Position numbers and translations under genes: made by a program
In this document: one piece after another, positions 1 to 8,102 of the stretch
Layout: each line of letters starts with the position of its first letter
Numbering within the stretch: the first letter of the stretch is position 1
IMG/VR virus record: IMGVR_UViG_3300049324_000002
Location: 1-64,000 of that record
Length of the DNA stretch: 64,000 bases
From: a virus
Direction: 5' to 3' (one strand)
The notes under the pieces: generated by a model
What the model saw: the letters and a program-made list of their open reading frames with translations, nothing else
Databases searched by the model: none
Told to the model about the DNA's origin: nothing

Positions 1-226
1 CTCGAATCGCATAAGCAGCATATGCCTCCATACCAATCGGAAGCGTAATCGCAGTGTTAATCTGAAGACCATCCCAGATGCCGGGTAACAGCTTCACCGA
101 GCCAAACCCAGTGAGGCCACCCAACCCCACCCACCCGGACCAAATCGCTACCGCAGCGGGCAACGCCAGCAACACCACCGGCCACACTGGAATCTGCTTC
201 TTCTCAATCACTACGTCACATCGCAT
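1..226 (-). CDS. Membrane protein, DUF2637-like, 3' part cut by the window edge
   Basis: An open frame runs from ATG at 226 to the left edge (75 codons seen). It has a charged N-terminus (RCDVVIEKK), a hydrophobic segment at about residues 13-26 and a second hydrophobic stretch that ends in LPIGMEAYAAYAIR. The pattern WSGWVGLGxLTGFG followed by LPG and a LPIGxEAYAAYA segment resembles a family of multi-pass membrane proteins that I recall from Streptomyces plasmids and integrative elements (DUF2637/Spd-like). That link is from memory, so function is not assigned. On the coding strand a perfect TATAAT lies only 7 nt before the ATG, with no Shine-Dalgarno between them, so the mRNA may be leaderless. 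Confidence 0.5.
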   Translation of the reverse strand, partial: MRCDVVIEKKQIPVWPVVLLALPAAVAIWSGWVGLGGLTGFGSVKLLPGIWDGLQINTAITLPIGMEAYAAYAIR

Positions 227-280
227 TCGATAGATTATATTTTCGACTAGTTAGCAGCCCTCAGGAACAAACTCCTACCC

Positions 281-310
281 TCGAATGCTAACGTTAGGAA
301 ACGATACACT
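281..310 (+). promoter_or_regulatory. Probable promoter with palindromic operator for the DUF5753 regulator
   Basis: A perfect 10-bp palindrome CTAACGTTAG (288-297) sits just upstream of a -10-like TACACT (305-310). The regulator starts at 365, giving a leader of about 48 nt with AGGA before the ATG. The palindrome falls where a repressor would block polymerase, so autoregulation is a reasonable inference. The same GATACACT box next to an inverted repeat occurs before the SSB gene at about 5995-6015 (minus strand). Confidence 0.4.
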
Positions 311-364
311 ACGCTGGCGGGGTTAGAATGGGAACACCAGATAGCTAAGAGACAGGAACAAGAG

Positions 365-1219
365 ATGACCGGCCCAACGTACAAAGCCTGGCAGCTAGCA
401 AACGCGCTACGTCGAGCCCGTGAGCTATCTGGTAGGACACAAAAAGAAGCAGCGATGGCAATCGACTGCTCGCCAGGAAAGATCACACACATAGAAGCAT
501 ACAGGTACGGGATCAAGAAAACAGACCAGGAAGTGCTTCTAAGATTCTACGGTGTCGATGAAGACACAATCTCAGAACTAGAAGAACTGCGACAAGGTGC
601 AAACGAACGTGGATGGTGGTTCGAATACGACCTGCCAGAAGGACTAGCCAAATACGTAGGACTAGAATCAGCAGCAACAAGAGTAAGAACCGTCAGTCAC
701 GGTCTCATCCACGGACTACTACAAACCGAGGAATATGCAAAAGCACTACACCACATAGGATCATCACTATCCAACAGTGTAATCGACCAAAGAGTGGAAA
801 CGCGTATCAAACGACAGACAAGGCTAATAGGTGGTCCACGCACCACCCAACTAGAGCTACACGCTATCATGTCAGAATCTGCTATTCGTATTCTCGAACA
901 CACAGACCTAGCCGAAAGACAACTCAGACGACTAAAAGACCGTGCAAAACTAGAGAACGTGGAAATCCAAATAATTCCATTCAAAGCTGGACTTCATCCC
1001 AGTATGATGGCAGGGTTCAACGTTCTCAGCTTCGCTGATGAACTACTCTCAGATATTATTTACAACGAAGATGGAATGGGGGGACACATCGTTGATGAGA
1101 CAAAAAGCCTACAACGCATGGAGGCCACCTTCACAAGACTCTGTGGGCAAGCGCTATCCCCAAGCGATAGCCTGGAAATGATCACAGAGTCACTACAGCG
1201 GACAAGGAGAACAGCATGA
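365..1219 (+). CDS. Helix-turn-helix regulator, DUF5753 (Scr1/XRE family)
   Basis: This 284-residue protein has an N-terminal Cro/C1-type helix-turn-helix at about residues 10-65, including the stretch SGRTQKEAAMAIDCSPGKIT. It is followed by a DUF5753 domain with the usual segments (ANERGWWFEYD, SHGLIHGLLQTEEYAKAL, ESAIR, then a C-terminal LLSDIIYNE region). Family knowledge: these regulators are abundant in Streptomyces and are nearly always followed by a small DUF397 protein; that is the case here, with an ATGA overlap implying translational coupling. This and the next gene are the only plus-strand genes seen. Base composition does not differ obviously from the phage genes. It may act as a phage repressor or alter host regulation; the sequence does not decide. 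Confidence 0.9.
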   Translation: MTGPTYKAWQLANALRRARELSGRTQKEAAMAIDCSPGKITHIEAYRYGIKKTDQEVLLRFYGVDEDTISELEELRQGANERGWWFEYDLPEGLAKYVGLESAATRVRTVSHGLIHGLLQTEEYAKALHHIGSSLSNSVIDQRVETRIKRQTRLIGGPRTTQLELHAIMSESAIRILEHTDLAERQLRRLKDRAKLENVEIQIIPFKAGLHPSMMAGFNVLSFADELLSDIIYNEDGMGGHIVDETKSLQRMEATFTRLCGQALSPSDSLEMITESLQRTRRTA

Positions 1220-1395
1220 TCAGGTGGCACACATCGTCTAGATGCGCCAACGACGAAAACTGCGTAGCAGTCGCTGACATACCCGGGGCACACCTCGTCA
1301 AAGACACCAAAGACAAGGACAGCCCACAACTCGCCTTCCCCAACGTCAACTGGGGAGCATTCATCCACGGAGTAAAAACAGGCACCATCGGTTAA
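1216..1395 (+). CDS. DUF397 partner protein
   Basis: This 59-residue gene starts at the ATG that overlaps the stop of the DUF5753 regulator (ATGA). It shows the DUF397 hallmarks: W4 with a following SSRC, NCVAVADIPG, VKDTKDKDSP, then LAFPNVNWGAFIHGVKTG. In actinomycetes DUF397 proteins work with the upstream XRE/DUF5753 protein as regulatory or toxin-antitoxin-like pairs. The gene ends just before a strong hairpin at 1402-1450. Confidence 0.88.
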   Translation: MIRWHTSSRCANDENCVAVADIPGAHLVKDTKDKDSPQLAFPNVNWGAFIHGVKTGTIG

Positions 1396-1401
1396 CACAG
1401 A

Positions 1402-1450
1402 AACGTAGACACCCCCACTCGCAAGCACAATGAGTGGGGGTGTCTACGTT
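1402..1450. terminator. Bidirectional terminator between converging operons
   Basis: Two perfect 19-bp arms (1402-1420 and 1432-1450) flank an 11-nt loop. The stem contains GACACCCCCACTC paired with GAGTGGGGGTGTC. It lies between the plus-strand DUF397 gene (ends 1395) and the stop of the minus-strand DUF932 gene (1457), exactly where convergent transcription must end. There are only short T runs after the stem, so function in both directions is inferred from symmetry and position. Confidence 0.85.
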
Positions 1451-1456
1451 AGTAAA

Positions 1457-2680
1457 TCAGTGAGTATGCTCCGCGTGATCCTCAGCAGACGGCTGAACAC
1501 CATCAGGCAGAATGCGACGACACTCCCTGCACCGATCCGCATGCCGAGCAACATCGCCACCAGTACGCATCAGCAACTGCTGATGAGCCGACGAAATCTC
1601 ACCATTCGCTGCAGCAGTCACAGCATTCATCAAACCATACATAGTGAGGTCATCGTTATCGACCAACTCGTCCAGCACACCACGCTGCAGCGGACCCGGG
1701 ATCCTATGCTCAGAAAACACATCCCGGATCGTCTGAGCAACATCACCATCGATGCGCTCATCCGCAGTCGACTGCACCGCATCGAAGCTCGACTCGAGGC
1801 CACCCAGCACACCATCCACAGCCTGCTGCGCCCACCGATACACATCCTCAGGATCCTGACCGCCAGTCTTCCGCGACCAACCAGCCGCAGTAGGACCAGT
1901 ATCAATCATCCCATTAGTGCACAGCATCCGATAGAGGAATCCCTCAATACCAGTCTGACCATCCCCGACCAGTGAATTCCTAAACTGCACACCACCCCAC
2001 CACAAATCATCAGACTCACCAGTACCAGTCATCTGACGAGTCAAATCCGGAATAACCAACTGAGTGAAAGTCTGGTGCAACGAATGCGCCATCTTCGTAG
2101 CATCAAAGAAAATCTCAGCATCCGGGTAACGGGTCTGAATAGCAGTAACAGCCCGCTCCACCAACTCAAGGTTACTGAAAGGATTGATAGTCGCACGAGT
2201 CAACGCTGCGGCAACATTATCGTCACCAACAAGCATCAACTTCAGATCGCGATTATCAAGACCAGTCCGATACCAGTAATTGAGTTGATCCTCAATCAGG
2301 AAGTTAGGACACTTCACCGCGTACTTAAAGCCCAGACCAAACTGCTTCAAAGACTCCAAGAACGCGTCAAGCGTGAGCTGATACTCAGTGCTATCATTCT
2401 CGCCATGAGAAAGGCTCAGGTAAACCGGAACCTTCTCAGTGCCATGCATTTGCAGCATGTCATCAGACCACAGAGACTCTTTGTTCTCATCTCCAACCTT
2501 AAATCGAACATGAGGACCGGTAGTCAAATCACGAAACGCAAGAGGCTCCGTAGACTGCAGAACCTGAATACCCTGATCCATGGTAAACAGCTTCTGACGA
2601 TCCAGCATATCCTGAACGGTAATAGCTGGGCCATTACCACTCATGTTCATGACATCGGGTAGATACTCAGTAGTCGTCAC
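1457..2680 (-). CDS. DUF932-type phage/plasmid protein
   Basis: About 407 residues from GTG at 2680, which follows GAGGGAAGG at proper spacing; a TTG two codons upstream is less likely. The sequence starts with a T-rich leader and YLPDVMNMSGNGP. The middle has the stretch GVQFRNSLVGDGQTGIEG followed by MLCTNGM, typical of the DUF932 family (TIGR03299-like) of phage and plasmid proteins often found near recombination genes. The C-terminus carries CRECRR with nearby histidines, a possible metal site. It is last in the leftward RecA/SSB operon and abuts the terminator. The biochemical role of the family is not established. Confidence 0.6.
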   Translation of the reverse strand: MTTTEYLPDVMNMSGNGPAITVQDMLDRQKLFTMDQGIQVLQSTEPLAFRDLTTGPHVRFKVGDENKESLWSDDMLQMHGTEKVPVYLSLSHGENDSTEYQLTLDAFLESLKQFGLGFKYAVKCPNFLIEDQLNYWYRTGLDNRDLKLMLVGDDNVAAALTRATINPFSNLELVERAVTAIQTRYPDAEIFFDATKMAHSLHQTFTQLVIPDLTRQMTGTGESDDLWWGGVQFRNSLVGDGQTGIEGFLYRMLCTNGMIDTGPTAAGWSRKTGGQDPEDVYRWAQQAVDGVLGGLESSFDAVQSTADERIDGDVAQTIRDVFSEHRIPGPLQRGVLDELVDNDDLTMYGLMNAVTAAANGEISSAHQQLLMRTGGDVARHADRCRECRRILPDGVQPSAEDHAEHTH

Positions 2681-2756
2681 GGGCAACCTTCCCTCGTTGG
2701 ATATGGCGACACCACATCCTACCGAGCAAGCTCAGCAACTTGGATCGAGTCTAGAA

Positions 2757-4037
2757 CTATCTCGGTCCAGGCCCCGTCACGAACGACACGACCTTGTCAC
2801 CCGGCCCTGGCCCTCGAGCCAGAGCAGGCCGTGCGACCGGCTGAGAAGACGGCTGAGCCGCCGCTACAGGGACCACGTCGACCGGCAGCTCCTCCTCAGC
2901 CAGCAACGCCTCATCACCCGTAGGAACAGGCTCCTCGCCACCCTCCTCAAGATCAGGCAACGACACCAACACTCGCGTAGCTGGAAGTGACTTAATCGCC
3001 CACGCTGCCAACTTCGCACACCACTCAGGATCAGACGCAAGATTCAGTACATTCTGCAAACCTTGCACAGATGCACCCTTAGGACTCTGCGTCATACTAG
3101 GATGATACAAACCTTCTGGGAAATAGAAAAACGCACCATTCTTCTTAATAACCTTATTCCCAAGCAAAGCCTGCACAGCAGAATAACCCTGCGAGAATCC
3201 AGTACCCAACTCAAGATACAAAGAAGCAAACTGATAAGGTGCAGCAACCTTATTCTTAGTCACCTCAACGCGAGTAAGAACAGAATGAGGAACAGAAATC
3301 ACTTCACCAGTAAGAGGGTCACTTCTCTCAGACTTGAAATTCTTAGTGACAGCAAACTTCACACGAATAGAAGTGTAGAACTTCAAAGCCGAACCACCAG
3401 GAGTAGTCGTACGCTTCGGCATGCCAGGACGCGTAGGACCAGTCTCAATCACATCACGAATATGATTAATGAAGATAGCGGTAGTACCAGTACGAGCGAG
3501 AATAGGATTCAACTTAGACAAAAAATTACCAAGCAGTCTGGCACGCTCCATAGCCAACGTCCGGGAGTCTTTATCCTCTTCCGCCGACGACCGAGGCACC
3601 ATCGCTGGCACCGAATCGAAAATCATCAGCCCCACCCGGCCCGTGCGAGCAAGGTCGACGGCCACCTCACAACCATGCTCAAGGGACCCAGGAGGGAACG
3701 CACGAAACAAACTACGATCAGTAATATTCACACCCATAGCCTGAAGATACGGCTTATCCAAAGCCTGCTCATAATCAAAATACACAACGAGCTTACCCTG
3801 CTTCTGTGCTTGAACAGCAACCTCACAAGCAGCAGTCGTCTTCCCGGACTGAGACAAACCATAAAACTCTGCACTACGACCGCATGGTAAACCCTGACCA
3901 CCAAGAACATAATCAAAAGCTAGGTTACCAGTCGAAATAAAACCCTTATCGGCCCAAACATCAGCCTCACTAAAACCAGCCTCTTTGAAAGCATCGCCAA
4001 GAATCTTATCCAACTCAACATCAACGGCAGTAGACAC
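2757..4037 (-). CDS. recA: RecA-like recombinase
   Basis: I start this at GTG 4037 because GGAGG lies five bases upstream; an in-frame GTG at 4049 overlaps that Shine-Dalgarno and is rejected. The 426-residue protein has a RecA core: Walker A GLSQSGKTT (residues about 60-68), Walker B LMIFDSV (about 137-143), then an INHIRD segment and a GGSALKFYTSIR segment like the RecA L2/PGG region. The C-terminal tail of about 70 residues is acidic and then Pro/Ala rich. It would polymerise on single-stranded DNA for strand exchange, together with the gp32-like SSB and RusA encoded just upstream. The codons near its end contain one of the polar ACCCGGCC sites (2799). Confidence 0.9.
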   Translation of the reverse strand: MSTAVDVELDKILGDAFKEAGFSEADVWADKGFISTGNLAFDYVLGGQGLPCGRSAEFYGLSQSGKTTAACEVAVQAQKQGKLVVYFDYEQALDKPYLQAMGVNITDRSLFRAFPPGSLEHGCEVAVDLARTGRVGLMIFDSVPAMVPRSSAEEDKDSRTLAMERARLLGNFLSKLNPILARTGTTAIFINHIRDVIETGPTRPGMPKRTTTPGGSALKFYTSIRVKFAVTKNFKSERSDPLTGEVISVPHSVLTRVEVTKNKVAAPYQFASLYLELGTGFSQGYSAVQALLGNKVIKKNGAFFYFPEGLYHPSMTQSPKGASVQGLQNVLNLASDPEWCAKLAAWAIKSLPATRVLVSLPDLEEGGEEPVPTGDEALLAEEELPVDVVPVAAAQPSSQPVARPALARGPGPGDKVVSFVTGPGPR

Positions 4038-4058
4038 AAAAACCTCCACAACAAAACA

Positions 4059-4115
4059 CGCGATCAGTACGGTCCAAGGAAGGGGTCAAGCCAAACTCGG
4101 ACCGCACTGATCGCG
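4059..4115 (-). terminator. Inverted repeat before recA, terminator or attenuator
   Basis: Arms of 17 bp (4059-4075 and 4099-4115) match at 16 of 17 positions and enclose 23 nt. On the coding strand a T-rich run (TGTTTTGTTG) follows the second arm and runs into the recA ribosome binding site. It can end or attenuate transcription from the RusA gene into recA; a protein-binding site is an alternative. Confidence 0.55.
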
Positions 4116-4141
4116 CGGGCCTAAGATTACCCCACAACTCT

Positions 4142-4840
4142 TTAACTGCCCAACTCGGGTAGACGGTTAACCGCCCAGAAACGAATCACAGCCCCCGGCA
4201 TCGCTAAAGCATCAACATCCTCACCAGGAAAAACTTTAGCAATACGTAAATACTCAATAATCAAACCATCATCGTCAATGGCACGAACTTTCACCAAAGC
4301 ATCTTCAGTAGACCTAACAAGCTTACTTGAATCATTACCTTTAGTAGCAGCATACGTACGACGCCTCTTAGGAGCGGCCGTAGGCTTCTTCATAGTGAAA
4401 ACCATGTAACCAACCAACGGTCCCTCAAGAGGATAACCCTCCAACAAAGAAACACCCTTATCTGGTGACACAATATCTAAAGCAACATCAGTCACATCAC
4501 TGCGCCACGGTGCAACACGCTTAGAAGACTCACGCATCGTAATGCGGCCCTCTTTAGTGCGCCCACCCGGGACCTTCGAGCCCTGCGGCGCAGGAGCACC
4601 AACAACGTGCATCTCAAAATGCGGTGCAGGCGCCATGCCAAGATAAAACATACGACGGAGCCACTCGACTGGGTTAGGGAGAACACCCTCCGCTGCAGGC
4701 ACCGAGCGACGCGCCAAAGACGTGCCCCCACGCGTACGAACAGCCGGAATCACCTGAGCAAGGCGCACCGTAGGAACCGTCGCAGACACAGATGAAACAG
4801 TAGTAACGTCGCTCTCCGAAACCCAGTCGAATGTATCCAT
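4142..4840 (-). CDS. RusA-like Holliday junction endonuclease
   Basis: The 232-residue protein has an N-terminal extension of about 70 residues, then the RusA fold signature: GAPAPQGSKVPGG (about 81-93), WRSDVTDVAL, GYMVFTMKKP, and the metal-binding section GNDSSKLVRSTEDAL with D170 and D180, followed by AIDDDG (189-191) and K202. In RusA proteins the first motif is normally PDxDN with two aspartates; here the second acidic position appears to be Ser171. Despite that substitution the domain order fits well. It would resolve branched replication or recombination intermediates and sits between SSB and RecA. It starts four bases after the SSB stop. Confidence 0.65.
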   Translation of the reverse strand: MDTFDWVSESDVTTVSSVSATVPTVRLAQVIPAVRTRGGTSLARRSVPAAEGVLPNPVEWLRRMFYLGMAPAPHFEMHVVGAPAPQGSKVPGGRTKEGRITMRESSKRVAPWRSDVTDVALDIVSPDKGVSLLEGYPLEGPLVGYMVFTMKKPTAAPKRRRTYAATKGNDSSKLVRSTEDALVKVRAIDDDGLIIEYLRIAKVFPGEDVDALAMPGAVIRFWAVNRLPELGS

Positions 4841-4844
4841 CGTC

Positions 4845-5891
4845 CTAGATCTTCGTACCTAGAGTAGCAAGCAGATCATCCAAATCAGGAACATCGCTGT
4901 CAGTAGACTTAACTGCAGCAGGCTCCTCCTCGGCAGACCCCGGAATCTCCTGAGCAGAGCCACCAGGCTTGAACTCGTTAAGCGAGTCACCCTCACCAGG
5001 GGCAGCATCCGCCTTAGTAGGAGAGAACCCATTCTCCGTCACAGGCAGTTCATTCGTGGAAACAGCCGAATCAAGCAAAGACGAATCCAGAGAATCAGTA
5101 ACATCCGCCTCAACAACCTGGCTCGGGCCACCATTACGAATCTTATGCCACGTTTCCTGAATGTCAGACAAATCATTCGTCAAGTAACGAAGATCTGCCT
5201 TACGACCACAGAAAGCGGCCAAATCCGCAGCGTGATTTTCCTTGTAAGTCTCCATACCACGAGTCAGATTGTCCTTGCTAGCCATCAAAGCACAAGCCTG
5301 AGCAGCCTTAATCGGGTAATTCTGGAAAGCCTGATTCTCACACGGACCAAGAATCAGATCAACCTTACGAGGATCAGGATCCTCACCCTCAGTAGCAAAC
5401 TCCGACAAAACCTGAGTGACCTGAGTGAAACGACCCTCACTCATCACCCACACCAAGCAACGAACACTAAACGGAACAGCAAGATTCGGAGTACCACCCT
5501 TAGTCTCGTACTGCAAGACATGGATAGCAAACCGACGAGACGGAGGCTTAAGATAATCGGTCTCCGCAGCCAACCTACAAGCCGGGCACTTCGCCGGATC
5601 AACGCCCTTCTCTTCCAGTACATCAGGATCACCAAGACAAATAGGAGTACCAACAAACTCCATATCGTGATCCTGATACTGCTCGTCACTACCCTTCTTC
5701 TTAACCCAAATCATCTTCGGCTTACCATCAACCGGAGAGATCTTAGGCTTATTAAGACTATGCACCCACTCATAAACCGGACCCGGCTCAATACAAACCA
5801 CTCGAGCAATCTGTCCCTTATCCAACTTCAACTTCGGAAAGCTCGTTGCAGACTGACGAACCTTGTCCGCACCAAACGTCGTTGCAGGCAT
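4845..5891 (-). CDS. Single-stranded DNA-binding protein, T4 gp32-like
   Basis: I start this at ATG 5891, which follows an AGAGAGAG purine tract; upstream in-frame codons read into the leader. The 348-residue protein has a basic N-terminal LAST-like region, a core with H75, C85, C102 and C105 spaced like the zinc ligands of phage T4 gp32 (His, Cys, then CPAC), and a long acidic tail ending DLDDLLATLGTKI, the kind of tail through which gp32 recruits partners. It would coat single-stranded DNA at the fork and load recombinase. Neighbours are RusA and RecA. The assignment rests on motif layout, not on alignment. Confidence 0.65.
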   Translation of the reverse strand: MPATTFGADKVRQSATSFPKLKLDKGQIARVVCIEPGPVYEWVHSLNKPKISPVDGKPKMIWVKKKGSDEQYQDHDMEFVGTPICLGDPDVLEEKGVDPAKCPACRLAAETDYLKPPSRRFAIHVLQYETKGGTPNLAVPFSVRCLVWVMSEGRFTQVTQVLSEFATEGEDPDPRKVDLILGPCENQAFQNYPIKAAQACALMASKDNLTRGMETYKENHAADLAAFCGRKADLRYLTNDLSDIQETWHKIRNGGPSQVVEADVTDSLDSSLLDSAVSTNELPVTENGFSPTKADAAPGEGDSLNEFKPGGSAQEIPGSAEEEPAAVKSTDSDVPDLDDLLATLGTKI

Positions 5892-5994
5892 TCTACTCTC
5901 TCTTCTTTCAGTAACACTAGTTAGCGCGACACCACTTAAGGCACGCCGCTGACATTCACTGAACGGAACGTCGCATGACATTTTAGTTGTGAAT

Positions 5995-6015
5995 AGTGTA
6001 TCCGGAATGACCGGA
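5995..6015 (-). promoter_or_regulatory. Probable promoter with inverted-repeat operator upstream of the SSB gene
   Basis: On the minus strand TCCGGTCATTCCGGA (6001-6015, perfect 5-bp arms) is joined directly to a -10-like TACACT (5995-6000). The SSB start at 5891 would then have a leader of about 97 nt. The gap 5892-6085 holds no gene; this element and a second minus-strand CGGTATAAC box near 6040 are all I see in it. Confidence 0.4.
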
Positions 6016-6085
6016 GTCCGTTACTACATGAGACTGTTATACCGCGAGGGTCGGACAACCAGCGCCAAACGGGGGAAAGACATCG

Positions 6086-6619
6086 TCATCTCTCAAGAGA
6101 AGATTCGACACTCATCCCGCGCAGAATCAAATGCAAGTCCTTACGAACCTCATCGAGATAACGATAAGTACGCTGGATAATATCAACAGTATCATTCGAC
6201 TCATCCAACCAACGATCAAACTTACGCATCTGCCTACGCTCATTCAACGTAGCCAAATCAGCCTCAGCATAACGCTCACGAGGAGCAGGCTCCCCCCACC
6301 CGGACTGGCCCCTACCGCGCTTCGACGCACCACCCGTAGCAGCCGCCCACGCATCATCGTGCGCAGCCGTAGCCAACTTGAACGCCTCACGAATCCGACT
6401 ACGAAAACGAACCGCAGTAGTCAAAGCCACATCCACACGATCCATCGCCGACCGAACCTCCGCGAGATACTCCAACGCAGCGCGAGGCCCATCCTCAATA
6501 GCAGGCAACGGCGGAATCTTCGCACGCAAATCCAGTATAGGATCAACTAACTTAGCCAAATCAGAACTAGGACCGTCAGTTAAAATCTGTGCAATCTCAG
6601 CAGCAGATAAGACAGTCAT
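6086..6619 (-). CDS. Hypothetical helical protein
   Basis: This 177-residue protein starts with an ATGA overlap with the upstream gene. It looks almost entirely helical, with a basic central loop (KRGRGQSGWGEPAPRERY) and a C-terminal helix rich in Arg and Asp. I recognise no family. It lies first in the segment between DNA polymerase and SSB, so a replication or recombination accessory role is possible. Confidence 0.6.
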   Translation of the reverse strand: MTVLSAAEIAQILTDGPSSDLAKLVDPILDLRAKIPPLPAIEDGPRAALEYLAEVRSAMDRVDVALTTAVRFRSRIREAFKLATAAHDDAWAAATGGASKRGRGQSGWGEPAPRERYAEADLATLNERRQMRKFDRWLDESNDTVDIIQRTYRYLDEVRKDLHLILRGMSVESSLER

Positions 6620-6972
6620 TCTTTAGGATCCTCAATAAGCTTGCGACTATATAAAAGTTCAAAAGTACGTCTCTTTGCTGCCCGTCGCTGCTCCTTAGTC
6701 ACATCCATCACACCAACATGAAACATGGTAGCAGCCATCAAAACATACCGATCTGCATAAGGATCGGTTGGACTAGTAAACTCCTTCATCCAAAAATAAT
6801 AAGCTGCTGTACACCACTCAGTATCACTACTAGGATAAGGAGGAAGAACATCATTATTCTGATGAATTCTGTCAAAAGACGTTAAAGGAGTCCGTACGGT
6901 TTGCTTATCAGGAAGCTGCTGACAAATAAACCTACCAGTAATACTCTTCAGAGACTCTGATCCTTCACTCAT
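6616..6972 (-). CDS. Hypothetical protein
   Basis: A 118-residue protein, translationally coupled on both sides (TAATG at its start, ATGA at its end). It has an aromatic centre (EWCTAAYYFWMKEF) and a basic C-terminal helix (KEQRRAAKRRTFELLYSRK). No family recognised. Confidence 0.6.
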   Translation of the reverse strand: MSEGSESLKSITGRFICQQLPDKQTVRTPLTSFDRIHQNNDVLPPYPSSDTEWCTAAYYFWMKEFTSPTDPYADRYVLMAATMFHVGVMDVTKEQRRAAKRRTFELLYSRKLIEDPKE

Positions 6973-7262
6973 TAGCCTGTCACTTTCTGCTTAACAGCAC
7001 CAAGCTTCTGCTTAATCGAATTCACAATAACAGAGTATTCACTATCAGTGTACCCACCAGCATCACGAACACGATACGCAAGAAGCTGCTGAGCGAGAAG
7101 TGACAAAGTAAGATAACGAACCTGAGTAGGAATAGTAGTAAGCTCGTCTACACCCCACTCAGACAGCAAGGCAACAAAATCACCTAAATCGACTTCAACC
7201 TCAATCTTTTTCCAATGACCGCTATTGCCAACCTCGAAAGATTGACCTTCCATTATCCTCAT
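6972..7262 (-). CDS. Hypothetical protein
   Basis: A 96-residue protein beginning with ATG that overlaps the upstream stop (ATGA). A second in-frame ATG three codons later is also possible. It contains a long amphipathic helix (TQVRYLTLSLLAQQLLAYRVRD) and ends in a lysine-rich segment. No family recognised; the tight coupling marks it as a real gene. Confidence 0.6.
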   Translation of the reverse strand: MRIMEGQSFEVGNSGHWKKIEVEVDLGDFVALLSEWGVDELTTIPTQVRYLTLSLLAQQLLAYRVRDAGGYTDSEYSVIVNSIKQKLGAVKQKVTG

Positions 7263-7621
7263 GAATTCTCTCCCGCCATCACCGGGTCGACCTGAGAATA
7301 CTCAGCCAACGGGAAAACACCTGTCTCGACTCCGCCACAAGACTGAACAAACCACGGCCCGGAAAACAACCCATAAGCAGTCCAGTCACAACCACGCTCA
7401 GGTGAACCATCATCATTCTTAGGCATATAACGACCAATGCACTCCCGACTAGCAGACTCGGGATCAGCACCTAACTCTTCAAACTGTTCACCAGTAGAAA
7501 CTGACTCACAAGAAGGGCAAGCGAAAGCCCATAGCTTCCAGTCATTACCAAACAACGACGCAGCCAACTTAGCGAACTCGTCCCACGACGCGAATCTACG
7601 ATACATCCACAAGTCTGCCAT
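7259..7621 (-). CDS. VVA0879-like small zinc-binding phage protein
   Basis: The 120-residue protein has FACPSCESVSTGEQF, then SRECIGRY and GCDWTAYGLFSG. The order CPxC, CIGR and GCxWxxxGLF is that of the VVA0879 family found in many phages, as far as I recall; function unknown. The paired cysteines suggest a zinc ribbon. The ATG is preceded by a TAGGAC box. Confidence 0.55.
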   Translation of the reverse strand: MADLWMYRRFASWDEFAKLAASLFGNDWKLWAFACPSCESVSTGEQFEELGADPESASRECIGRYMPKNDDGSPERGCDWTAYGLFSGPWFVQSCGGVETGVFPLAEYSQVDPVMAGENS

Positions 7622-7641
7622 GACCCTGTCCTACCCGGCCG

Positions 7642-8094
7642 TCAGGCCAGCTCACCCTCGTCTGCTTCCAACACCGACCACTCCACCAAACCATCAGGCG
7701 TCCAGAAGTACCACGTACCTCTCCTGCGCCCAACAAAAACAAGAGTCAACAAACCATCAGAAATAGAAGTAATCCTATGCGCCATGTTCATAGGCATATC
7801 ATGGAACGACCAACGCTTCCACGTCTGTCGATCAGGATCACCATTCAGAGAATAAAACACATCCTCAGAGTAAGTGCCTCTCAGAATGAAAGACCAAAAC
7901 TTCCAAGGATGATCGTGTGGATATAGATCAGTATCAGGTTCATAAATCCAATGAAGATAAACTCCAAACCACGGAGTCTGCACAACACGCAATCGTCGAA
8001 GATAAACCTTATCAGAACCTCTTTTAGAAATATCTGCCCACTTCATAAAAGCAAACTTAGGTGGCTTCTTATAAGGATGTTTCACAGTAGGCAT
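7642..8094 (-). CDS. Cupin-like phage protein
   Basis: This 150-residue protein contains DLYPHDHPWKFWSFILRG followed by MAHRI and a TLVFVGRRRGTWYFW segment: the HxH and downstream His of a small cupin barrel, a recurrent phage family with no known substrate. Its ATG lies exactly 5 nt after a TAGAAT box that includes the polymerase stop codon. Confidence 0.55.
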   Translation of the reverse strand: MPTVKHPYKKPPKFAFMKWADISKRGSDKVYLRRLRVVQTPWFGVYLHWIYEPDTDLYPHDHPWKFWSFILRGTYSEDVFYSLNGDPDRQTWKRWSFHDMPMNMAHRITSISDGLLTLVFVGRRRGTWYFWTPDGLVEWSVLEADEGELA

Positions 8095-8102
8095 GAAGTA
8101 TT

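Noticed and set aside
1-1450. Host chromosome DNA at the left edge
   Set aside because: The DUF2637-like fragment and the regulator pair look host related, but base composition by eye matches the phage genes, there is no attachment site or integrase, and the terminator joins them neatly to the phage operon. A hybrid junction cannot be fully excluded.
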